In this document: piece after piece, positions 6,103 to 12,136 of the stretch
Layout of the letters: the number at the start of each line of letters is the position of its first letter
Numbering within the stretch: the stretch's first letter is position 1
Assembly: GCA_036490795.1 (NCBI GenBank)
Contig: DASXDG010000477.1
Span: 1 to 12,201, forward strand
Direction of reading: 5' to 3'
Length of the DNA: 12,201 nucleotides
DNA from: JAFARZ01 sp036490795
GTDB taxonomy: Bacteria; Actinomycetota; Actinomycetes; Streptosporangiales; Streptosporangiaceae
Program-made: the position numbers and the translations under genes
The notes under the pieces: model-generated
Databases searched by the model: none
Seen by the model: the letters and a program-made list of their open reading frames with translations, nothing else
What the model was told of the DNA's origin: nothing

Positions 6103-7758
6103 ATGTTCGGAATCGGGGAATTCGCCAGGCTGTCCCGGCTGTCGCCCAAGGCGCTGCGCCGTTATGACGAGCTAGGCCTGCTGCCACCGGACCGGGTCGA
6201 TCCGTGGACCGGGTACCGGTGGTATGCGGCGACGCAGCTCGCCCAGGCCCGGCTGGTAGCGGAACTGCGCCAGATCGGCATGCCGCTCGCGGACATCAAG
6301 GCGGTGCTGTCACCCGGTGCCGGCGGTATTGCGGCCGGCCTGGTCGAGGGCTGGTGGACCGACGCGGAGGCCGACTTCGCGGCGCGGCGCGAGCTGGCCC
6401 GGTTCCTCATCGACAGGTTCAACGGGAAGAGGTCAGCGATGTATGAGATAAAGACGCGTTCGGTGCCGGCCCGCAAGGTGCTGAGCTTGCTTCGGCATGT
6501 GCACTGGGCCGAGTATCCGGCGGTGTCACGCGAGTTCTTTGACGCGGTCAGGGAGTCGGGCGTGCCAGCGCCGGACGGGCCGTCGCAGGCGCCGTTCATC
6601 GTGTTCCACGGGGATGTCACCGAGGACAGCGACGGGCCGGTGGAATGGTGCCGGCCGGTGCCCGCTTCTTTTGCCGGCCTTGACCTCCCGGGCCTCGCGC
6701 TGCGGACCGAGCCTGCCCACGTGGAGGCGTACGCGCATCTGGCGCGCGACCCGGCCCGGACGCCGCCCGCGCAGTCGATGCTCGTCTACGAGGCGCTGCT
6801 GGCCTGGGCGGCCGACCAGCACCGGCGGCCGGTCGGCAGCGTGCGGCAGGTGTTCAGCGGTCCTTTCCCTGTCGTACCCGGGACCGGGCTTGAGTGCGAC
6901 TTCGCCATGCCGCTCGCCGCCCCGGCCGCGGTAACCGTGACCGGTTCGGTCTACAGCGACGGATGCTCGCTCTACTACGAGCGGCGCGGCGAGGGGCCGG
7001 GGCTGCTGCTGATCACCGGGGGCGGCGGCGACTGCGCCTGCTACTCGGCGATGGCGGACAAGCTGGCCAGTTCGTACACGGTGGTCAGCTATGACCGGCG
7101 GGGCAACTCGCGGAGCACGCTATCCGGACCCGCTCAGGCTATGTCGGTGCGCCAGCAGGGCGATGATGCTCTGGCCGTGCTGGGTGCGTGCGGGCTGTCG
7201 TCGGCGGCGGTATTCGGGAACAGCGGGGGTGCCACGATCGCGCTGGACCTCGCGGCACGGTACCCGTCGGCGTTCCCTGTCGTGGTGGCGCACGAGCCGC
7301 CGCTGCCCCGGCTGCTGCCTTCCGGCACGCTGCTCGGGGAGTTCGAAGAGATCCTCCAGGTGCTTGCTGCCGATGGCTGGCGGGTCGCGTTCACTGAATT
7401 TATGCAGCGCACCGGGGGCCTTAATGGCGACCAGATCGCGTTCTTGCTCGACCCGCCGCCCGGGCCCGACGCCGACATGATGACCAGGATCAGCAGGAAC
7501 TGGGAGTACCTGATCACCCGCGAGCTACGGGCATTCATCGACTACCAGCCCGACTTCGAGGCGATCCGCGCGGGCGGCTCCCGCGTACTGCCGGCCGCGG
7601 GGACCGATGCGGATCCGTCGGCCCGGCAGATGGCGGAGGCGGTGGCGTCGGCGCTTGGTTCTTCCCTGGTGCCGTTCCCTGGCGGGCACACGGCGCCGGA
7701 GATGATCCCGGACGCGTTCGCGGCCCGGCTGCGTGAACTGCTCGCCGGGCTCGCGTAA
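6103..7758 (+). CDS. MerR-family regulator fused to a GyrI-like domain and an alpha/beta hydrolase
   Basis: 551 residues in one uninterrupted frame. Residues 1-70 are a MerR winged HTH (FGIGEFARLSRLSPKALRRY, then GLLPPDRVDPWTGYRWY). About 75-110 is the connecting helix. About 113-272 is a GyrI-like effector-binding domain (MYEIKTRSVPARKVLSL and GPFPVVPGTGLECDFAMPLA), which in related proteins binds amphipathic drugs. About 280-551 is an alpha/beta hydrolase: LLLITGGGGD as oxyanion loop, YDRRGNSRS, nucleophile elbow FGNSGGA with Ser374, a probable acid at Asp502 or Asp504, and His529 in PFPGGHTAPE. ATG 6103 fits the leaderless MerR promoter; GTG 6088 would lie inside the operator. A fused catalytic module is unusual: the protein may sense and hydrolyse its own inducer (inference). 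It converges on the next gene with an 11-base gap. Confidence 0.93.
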   Translation: MFGIGEFARLSRLSPKALRRYDELGLLPPDRVDPWTGYRWYAATQLAQARLVAELRQIGMPLADIKAVLSPGAGGIAAGLVEGWWTDAEADFAARRELARFLIDRFNGKRSAMYEIKTRSVPARKVLSLLRHVHWAEYPAVSREFFDAVRESGVPAPDGPSQAPFIVFHGDVTEDSDGPVEWCRPVPASFAGLDLPGLALRTEPAHVEAYAHLARDPARTPPAQSMLVYEALLAWAADQHRRPVGSVRQVFSGPFPVVPGTGLECDFAMPLAAPAAVTVTGSVYSDGCSLYYERRGEGPGLLLITGGGGDCACYSAMADKLASSYTVVSYDRRGNSRSTLSGPAQAMSVRQQGDDALAVLGACGLSSAAVFGNSGGATIALDLAARYPSAFPVVVAHEPPLPRLLPSGTLLGEFEEILQVLAADGWRVAFTEFMQRTGGLNGDQIAFLLDPPPGPDADMMTRISRNWEYLITRELRAFIDYQPDFEAIRAGGSRVLPAAGTDADPSARQMAEAVASALGSSLVPFPGGHTAPEMIPDAFAARLRELLAGLA

Positions 7759-7769
7759 CGGTTTTGGTC

Positions 7770-8273
7770 TTAGCTGGCGATGGACTTGGCGCCACGGGCG
7801 CGGATACCCAGGACGCCGGTGCGGCCGAGCAGCATGGCCACGGAGAAGAAGATCAGCGCGTCGGTCAGGGCGGCGACCGTGATGTGGCTGGTCGTGCCCC
7901 AGCTGACCAGCTGGGCGGTGAACAGGTGGTTGCTGCCGTAGTCGAAGAACAGCCGGCCCGCGACCACCGCGACCCAGATCGCGCCGTAGGCAAGACCTGC
8001 GTGGGAGTTCACGACGTTCTTCTCCCGGTCGTAGTCAACGCTCATCAAGGTGGCGGACAGGGCGCCGAGGATCAGCCCGGCGACGACGCCCGCCAGCTCC
8101 AGCAGCAGGCCATTGCCTGACGTGGCCGCGCCCTTGTAGAAGAACGGCACGACAACCACGGCGGCGATGAACGGCCGGAGCAGGCGCAGCGCGCCGACCT
8201 TGCGGATGCCCACGTCCGAGACCAGGACCAGGGCGAGGATAACGAGGTTGAGGATCAGGACACTGGCGTCCAC
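7770..8273 (-). CDS. Small multi-pass membrane protein, function unknown
   Basis: 167 residues starting with GTG 8273, which has a strong AAAGGAG site six bases upstream. Five hydrophobic segments are visible at roughly 4-21, 33-47, 55-78, 92-110 and 131-149. Charged patches lie between them (DVGIRKVGALRLLRP; SVDYDREKNVVNSH), and the tail is basic (GIRARGAKS). The RPF segment before helix 2, the glycine-rich helix 3 and GRLFFDYG recall CcdC/DUF1453-type proteins, but that link is weak. It is divergent from a histidine kinase gene with 173 bases between starts, a common position for a gene regulated by the two-component system or for its sensor partner. No enzymatic motif was seen. Confidence 0.8.
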   Translation of the reverse strand: MDASVLILNLVILALVLVSDVGIRKVGALRLLRPFIAAVVVVPFFYKGAATSGNGLLLELAGVVAGLILGALSATLMSVDYDREKNVVNSHAGLAYGAIWVAVVAGRLFFDYGSNHLFTAQLVSWGTTSHITVAALTDALIFFSVAMLLGRTGVLGIRARGAKSIAS

Positions 8274-8362
8274 TATGAGCTCCTTTAGCGAGGTGCGATT
8301 ACCTGCATCACGCTAGAAATCGGAGCCCCGCCGGCGCGTCCGCCTGGGGCTTGACCCGGGAT

Positions 8363-8400
8363 GGAGACTCGTCTCCACCGTGTCTCCACCCGGAGTCCAC
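8363..8400. promoter_or_regulatory. Cluster of GTCTCC/GGAGAC half-sites upstream of the kinase
   Basis: GGAGAC (8363-8368) and GTCTCC (8371-8376) make a palindrome with a two-base centre. GTCTCCACC occurs at 8371-8379 and again at 8382-8390, an 11-base period, followed by GGAGTCCACC at 8392-8401. The array sits about 57-84 bases upstream of the predicted kinase transcription start, on the shared divergent region. This fits an activator binding one face of the helix, for example the NarL-type regulator encoded downstream. Confidence 0.5.
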
Positions 8401-8410
8401 CCCGGCGCCG

Positions 8411-8440
8411 ATGTCCCCCTCTGGACTGGGCAGATACGTT
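8411..8440 (+). promoter_or_regulatory. Candidate leaderless promoter of the histidine kinase
   Basis: ATGTCC (8411-8416), an 18-base spacer and TACGTT (8435-8440), then six bases to ATG 8447. The -10 is reasonable and the -35 weak. It supports ATG 8447 over the upstream in-frame starts at 8351 and 8411. Confidence 0.42.
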
Positions 8441-8446
8441 AAAGGC

Positions 8447-9658
8447 ATGTTCCGCTCGATCGCCTCGCGCTGGGATCCGGTGGCCGCCGCCTATACCGGC
8501 GAGCTGCAAGATCCGGGCAGCCTGCCGCCCGTGGCGCACGTGATCCGGGCGGTCGGCCTGGTGATGGTGCTCGTGACCGTGTCGGTGTCGCCGGACCCGC
8601 CGGGCACCCATGGTCACGGGCTGGCGGTCCTCATCTGCCTGATCGTGACCGCCTGCGCGTGGATCGTGTGGATGGTGTCCGGCCACCACCGGCGCCTCAT
8701 GATCGTGACGACGGTCCTGATCGCGGCCGCCAGCGGCATCTTGACCGGGCTTACCCCGGACAGCGGGGCCATCTTCTTCTGCCTGATGATCACGTTCTCC
8801 GCCGGATCCCTGCTGCCCACGGAACTGTCGGTGGGCATCGCCGCGGAGGCCGTGGCCGCCTTCGTGATCACCGCGCTGACCACCGCGATAGCGCTCGGCT
8901 GGACCATCGGCTTCCCGATCACGTTCACCGGGTTCTGGTTCCTCGGGGTGACCCGCCGCGCCTACATCGTCCGGGCCGAACAGGCCGAACGGCTCCTGGT
9001 CGACGCGCGGCGCATGCACGCGGCCGAGACCGAGGCGGCGGCGCTCGGCGAACGAGCCAGGATCGCCCGCGAGATCCACGACGTGCTCGCCCATTCGCTC
9101 GCGGCGGTGTCGGTGAACCTGCAGGCCGCGGAGGGGCTGCTGGCATCCCTGCCGGACGCCGGCCCGGCACTCGCGAAGGCACTGGAGTGCGTGACCAGGG
9201 CCGGCACGTTGACCAGGGAGGGCCTTGCCGACGCCCGCCGCGCGGTACTCGCGCTGCGCGATGACGCCGCTCCCCTCCCCGATCAGCTGTTGCTGCTGAC
9301 CTCCGACTTCTCCGCGGCCGGCGACGCCGACGCGTCGCTGGACCTGACCGGCTCACCGCGACCGCTCACCGCCGGTATCGGCTTGGCCGCGTACCGGACC
9401 ACGCAGGAGGCGCTGACCAACGCCCGCAAGCACGCCCCGGGCCAGCCGGTCCGGGTCCGCCTCGAGTTCGCACCCGATATGGTGAGCGTTCTCGTGGCAA
9501 ATCCGCTTTCTGACGCGGCCGCCGCCCGGCCGCTGTCGGGCACCGGAGCCGGTTACGGACTGACCGGCCTGCGCGAACGTGCCGTGCTGGCGGGCGGAAC
9601 ACTGGATGCCGGACGGGTCGATGGAGAGTGGCGGGTATGCCTGAAGATGCCAACGTGA
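8447..9658 (+). CDS. Sensor histidine kinase, HisKA_3/DesK-NarX type
   Basis: 403 residues. About six hydrophobic segments occupy residues 30-169, with little extracytoplasmic sequence, suggesting a membrane-embedded sensor. A linker helix (RAEQAERLLVDARR) leads to the dimerisation and phosphotransfer helix ERARIAREIHDVLAHSLAAV, with phospho-accepting His211. The ATP-binding domain has the N-box EALTNARKHA (Asn325) and G-box GTGAGYGLTGLRERA (365-379), ending with GEWRVCLKMP. It autophosphorylates and passes phosphate to the response regulator that overlaps its 3' end. ATG 8447 is chosen from the MFRSIASRWDP start and the promoter spacing; the 32 residues upstream are Pro/Ser-rich and unlike the family. 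The signal is unknown; candidates include the membrane state or the divergent membrane protein. Confidence 0.93.
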   Translation: MFRSIASRWDPVAAAYTGELQDPGSLPPVAHVIRAVGLVMVLVTVSVSPDPPGTHGHGLAVLICLIVTACAWIVWMVSGHHRRLMIVTTVLIAAASGILTGLTPDSGAIFFCLMITFSAGSLLPTELSVGIAAEAVAAFVITALTTAIALGWTIGFPITFTGFWFLGVTRRAYIVRAEQAERLLVDARRMHAAETEAAALGERARIAREIHDVLAHSLAAVSVNLQAAEGLLASLPDAGPALAKALECVTRAGTLTREGLADARRAVLALRDDAAPLPDQLLLLTSDFSAAGDADASLDLTGSPRPLTAGIGLAAYRTTQEALTNARKHAPGQPVRVRLEFAPDMVSVLVANPLSDAAAARPLSGTGAGYGLTGLRERAVLAGGTLDAGRVDGEWRVCLKMPT

Positions 9659-10326
9659 ACGCCGAGCCGGTCACTGTCGTCGTCGCGGACGACCAGTCCG
9701 CGGTCCGCGAGGGCCTGGTGCTGCTGCTCGGCACGCTGCCAGGGATCTCGGTGGCGGGCGAGGCGGCCGACGGGAACGCGGCGGTGTCGCTGGTCTCCGA
9801 GGTCCGCCCGCAGGTCGTGCTCATGGACCTGAACATGCCGGGCTGCGACGGCGTGGCGGCCACCCGCTCGATCGCCGAGTCCTACCCGGAGACACGGGTC
9901 GTCGTGCTCACCACCTACGCTGACGACGAGTCGATCATCGGCGCGTTGCAGGCGGGTGCGCTGGGCTACCTGACCAAGGACGCGACCAGGGCCGAGATCG
10001 GCCGGGCCGTCCTCGCCGCCGCCGCCGGACAGGCAGTGCTCGATCCGGCGGTCCAGCGCAAGCTGCTGTCCCGCGCCGCGGGCGCCCCTGCCGTTCCCGA
10101 TGCCAGTGCCGGCGGCGGATCCGATGAGAACGACCTGACGCCGCGCGAGGCCGAAGTGCTGCGGCTGATCGCGGCGGGCCAGTCCAACCGAGAGATCGCC
10201 CGCGCCCTGTTCGTCAGCGAGGCGACGGTGAAGACACACGTCAACCGGATCTTCGCCAAGACCGGATCCCGGGACAGGGCGCAGGCCATCCGCTACGCGT
10301 ACACGCACGGGTACGGCCCGGCTTAG
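9637..10326 (+). CDS. Response regulator, NarL/FixJ family
   Basis: 229 residues. The receiver domain (12-127) has the acidic pair Asp18-Asp19 in VVVADDQ, phospho-acceptor Asp64 in VVLMDLNMPG, switch Thr92/Thr93 in VVVLTTYAD and Lys114 in GYLTKDA. An Ala/Gly linker (about 145-163) leads to a LuxR-type HTH at about 166-222: LTPREAEVLRLIAAGQSNREIA and LFVSEATVKTHVNRIFAKTG. It is the cognate partner of the kinase, whose coding sequence it overlaps by 22 bases, implying translational coupling. ATG 9637 follows GGAG at 9623-9626. GTG 9628 and GTG 9655 (a GTGA overlap with the kinase stop) are alternatives that do not touch the receiver fold. Likely targets are its own operon and the divergent membrane protein gene (inference). 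Confidence 0.95.
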   Translation: MPEDANVNAEPVTVVVADDQSAVREGLVLLLGTLPGISVAGEAADGNAAVSLVSEVRPQVVLMDLNMPGCDGVAATRSIAESYPETRVVVLTTYADDESIIGALQAGALGYLTKDATRAEIGRAVLAAAAGQAVLDPAVQRKLLSRAAGAPAVPDASAGGGSDENDLTPREAEVLRLIAAGQSNREIARALFVSEATVKTHVNRIFAKTGSRDRAQAIRYAYTHGYGPA

Positions 10327-11057
10327 CCCTTCCCCGCGGCGACTGTGATGATCTCCTCGCTGTCGTCGGTGAGCGGGGCCCTGGCCCAGTCGCCGTACTG
10401 TTCCGCGATGACCAGGCCGGCCTCGTCCAGGAAGGCGGCCAGCCTGCCCGGACCGAGGAACCGCATCGTGCCGTCCCCCACCTGCGGTTCGTCCCACCAC
10501 TGGCCGACCATGGTCTCGGTGGTCTCGACCACGTCGCCGTCCACCCCGAGGACTTTGTAGCTGACCGTGACCACGCCGCCGTCATCGGGGTTGGTCGCGG
10601 TGAACGACATGCCGTCCCAGTCCTCCCACGGCCGTTTCGCCGGGTGCCGGGTCTCGAAGATGAACCTGCCGCCGGCGTCGAGCGCCGCGCGTACCGCGGC
10701 GAGGGAGGCACGCACCACGTCATCGGCGGCGAGTTCCTGGAACGCGTGGCCGGTCATGACGGCCAGATCAAACTCGCGGTCCCAGTTGGCCGAGGCCGCG
10801 TCGCCGAGCACCCACTCGATGTCCTGCGCTCGGTCTAGTTCTTGCGCGCGGGCGAGGCGGCCCTTGTCCGGGTCGAGGCCGCACAGCCGGCCCGGGTGCC
10901 CTTCGTCGCGTGCGCGCCTGAGCAAGGTACCGGTGCCACAGCCGACGTCGAGCACCCGGTCCGCGGACATGACCAGGTCAAGATAGAAATCGTCGCTTGT
11001 CCCCCACGGATTGAACACGTCGTACCAGGCAGCTTCATCTCGCCAGTCAGTGGTCAT
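10323..11057 (-). CDS. Class I SAM-dependent methyltransferase
   Basis: 244 residues, cytosolic. The Rossmann motif I is VLDVGCGTGTLL; CGLDPDKGRLARAQEL is the strand-2 acidic end that binds the SAM ribose; WVLGDAASANW and FDLAVMTGHAFQEL are motifs II/III. The C-terminal half (RFIFETRHPAKRPWEDWDG, then TVSYKVLGVDGDVVETTETM) resembles small-molecule methyltransferases of the UbiE/Methyltransf_25 group. The acceptor cannot be told. ATG 11057 (MTTDWRDEAAWYDVFNPW) is supported by a leaderless promoter; an upstream in-frame TTG at 11093 coincides with the -35 box and is not a start. Its TAA (10323-10325 on the plus strand TTA) overlaps the TAG of the converging response regulator. Confidence 0.92.
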   Translation of the reverse strand: MTTDWRDEAAWYDVFNPWGTSDDFYLDLVMSADRVLDVGCGTGTLLRRARDEGHPGRLCGLDPDKGRLARAQELDRAQDIEWVLGDAASANWDREFDLAVMTGHAFQELAADDVVRASLAAVRAALDAGGRFIFETRHPAKRPWEDWDGMSFTATNPDDGGVVTVSYKVLGVDGDVVETTETMVGQWWDEPQVGDGTMRFLGPGRLAAFLDEAGLVIAEQYGDWARAPLTDDSEEIITVAAGKG

Positions 11058-11063
11058 TGCGGC

Positions 11064-11093
11064 AGTATGTTGCGTTCTGGCGGGCGGGGACAA
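11064..11093 (-). promoter_or_regulatory. Candidate leaderless promoter of the methyltransferase
   Basis: On the minus strand: TTGTCC (11093-11088), an 18-base spacer and CATACT (11069-11064), followed by six bases and ATG 11057. Both hexamers are good and no Shine-Dalgarno is present, so a leaderless message is likely. Confidence 0.6.
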
Positions 11094-11110
11094 ACGGTTT
11101 TCGGCCCGTA

Positions 11111-11161
11111 GGCCTGTGGGGCCTGTTGGGGCTGTTGGGCCTGTTGGGCCTGTTGGGCCTG
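11111..11161. repeat. 9-bp tandem repeat, GGCCTGTTG unit
   Basis: About 5.7 head-to-tail copies of a nine-base unit: GGCCTGTGG, GGCCTGTTG, GGGCTGTTG, GGCCTGTTG, GGCCTGTTG and a partial GGCCTG. The last copies are identical and the outer ones diverge. The array lies 18 bases upstream of the methyltransferase -35 box and 34 bases past the stop of the secreted-protein gene. One strand is strongly G/T-rich. Slippage could change copy number. Confidence 0.9.
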
Positions 11162-11194
11162 AACGCCTGCGCGGGCGCCCTCCTCCGGGTCTGC

Positions 11195-11734
11195 CTAGAG
11201 GGGCAGGATCGTGAGGGTCGCGGTGCCGGAGGCGGTCGAGATTCCCGCGCTGCTCTCGCAGGCGCTGAGGTCCAGGGTGGGCAGAACAAGCACCTCCGTG
11301 GTCAGGTTTCCGGCGAACTCCCCGCTGGTGATCGTGCCGGTCTCGGTGCTGATGATCTCCCCGTTCACGTCGATGGTGGTCTTGTTGTAGCTGAACGTGC
11401 TGCTGTTGCCGTTGCTCCAGAGGAAGGTCGTGCTGCCCGACGACTCGCTGAGCAGAGTGCTGCAGGAGGCGCTGGCGTCAGACTCCTCGGTGTAGGCGAG
11501 CCCGCCGCTGATTGTCCTGTCGGTCGAGACGCAGGGACCGAACGTGTCGGCACTGGAGATGAACGTCGACGCGGCGGTCTGGGTCAGCGACGGCGAGAAC
11601 GTGGTGAACTCGGTGCCCTGGCAGGTCAGCGTGCCCAGCGTCAGGGCGTGCGCCGACGTGGCCGGCAGCAGGACCGCGCCACCGCCGATCAGGATCGTCG
11701 CCACCGCGGAGCACGCAATTGGAACGAGTCGCAT
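11195..11734 (-). CDS. Secreted four-cysteine beta-rich protein, function unknown
   Basis: 179 residues from ATG 11734, preceded by AGGAG (minus strand, 11744-11740) with five-base spacing. ATG 11749, five codons upstream, has no such site. Residues 1-30 form a Sec signal peptide (basic Arg2, hydrophobic core, ATSAHA end). The mature part is Ser/Thr/Gly-rich, has short alternating strands and holds four cysteines (38, 68, 91, 159), so two disulfides are plausible. Motifs such as LGTLTCQG, FLWSNGNSSTFSY and ITSGEFAGNLT recall a family of small secreted actinomycete beta proteins of unknown role. It is preceded by a long, AT-richer non-coding region, suggesting its own regulated promoter. No catalytic motif was seen. 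Confidence 0.85.
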   Translation of the reverse strand: MRLVPIACSAVATILIGGGAVLLPATSAHALTLGTLTCQGTEFTTFSPSLTQTAASTFISSADTFGPCVSTDRTISGGLAYTEESDASASCSTLLSESSGSTTFLWSNGNSSTFSYNKTTIDVNGEIISTETGTITSGEFAGNLTTEVLVLPTLDLSACESSAGISTASGTATLTILPL

Positions 11735-11893
11735 AAAGACTCCTATCACGGGAAGTAATTGTTCTCAGCGGGAATCACGCACACGGTAGCACGCAATTAA
11801 TGACCCATTTCATCGCGTTGCATGACCGTTATTAATTCAGGGAATATGTCCGCATTTATTGGTGCGTTTGCCGGAATTACCCTCAAGGCGACG

Positions 11894-11911
11894 GCGTCCC
11901 CGCGGGGACGC
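11894..11911. repeat. Perfect 18-bp palindrome
   Basis: GCGTCCCCGCGGGGACGC equals its own reverse complement. As DNA it could be a dimer binding site; as RNA it could only fold with a strained loop, so a protein site is more likely. It is followed closely by a second inverted pair, AGGTTCC (11913-11919) and GGAACCT (11934-11940). Confidence 0.75.
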
Positions 11912-11934
11912 GAGGTTCCCGCGGCGCGCCACCG

Positions 11935-12004
11935 GAACCTGCTTCGTTACGCTGCCAGAACCTTGCAGCGTTACGCTGCCGGAACCTGCCCGCTAAGCGG
12001 CCGG
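11935..12004. repeat. Three ~23-nt direct repeats, each starting GAACCT
   Basis: Units 11935-11957, 11958-11981 and 11982-12004 all start GAACCT. The first two share CGTTACGCTGCC. The second holds a perfect hairpin, GCAGCG-TTA-CGCTGC (11965-11979), and the third another, CCGC-TAA-GCGG (11990-12000). The different stems with similar loops suggest structure is conserved more than sequence. Confidence 0.6.
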
Positions 12005-12052
12005 ACCAGCCCTTCGGCGCGACCGGAATCAGCGCGCCCGCACCGGTCGAAA

Positions 12053-12136
12053 TAACGTGTCAGACTTTCCCTTCGTGGAGGATTAACCCCCGTATACGAG
12101 GGTCAATCCTCCACAAAGGGGTAAAGTGCCACGTTA
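12053..12136. repeat. 84-nt imperfect palindrome centred on GTATAC
   Basis: Nested complementary arms: TAACGTG/CACGTTA (12053-12059, 12130-12136), ACTTT/AAAGT (12064-12068, 12123-12127), CCCTT/AAGGG (12069-12073, 12116-12120), GTGGAGGATT/AATCCTCCAC (12075-12084, 12105-12114) and ACCC/GGGT (12086-12089, 12100-12103). The centre, CGTATACG (12091-12098), is itself palindromic. Mismatches are few: C74/A115, A85/C104 and C90/A99 (counted from 12000), plus a GT bulge and one small internal loop. It could be a strong RNA hairpin, a terminator, an operator or a remnant of a small mobile element. Confidence 0.75.

Noticed and set aside
8351..8446. Longer N-terminus for the histidine kinase
   Set aside because: The 32 extra residues are Pro/Ser-rich, overlap the half-site array, and lack a ribosome site; ATG 8447 fits the promoter spacing.
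11058..11093. TTG start at 11093 for the methyltransferase
   Set aside because: That TTG is part of the -35 TTGTCC, and the added residues are not part of the methyltransferase fold.
11111..11161. CRISPR-like array
   Set aside because: The units are nine bases and contiguous, with no spacers and no cas genes nearby.
11057..11758. Plus-strand open frame across the tandem repeat and the secreted-protein gene
   Set aside because: It has a Gly/Leu repeat translation followed by Arg/Gly-rich text with no motif. The opposite strand has a signal peptide, a ribosome site and paired cysteines.
11822..12055. 77-residue plus-strand open frame in the right-hand non-coding region
   Set aside because: No ribosome site is seen, the composition shifts abruptly from AT-rich to Arg-rich, and it runs through the palindrome and repeat units, so it is unlikely to be a gene.
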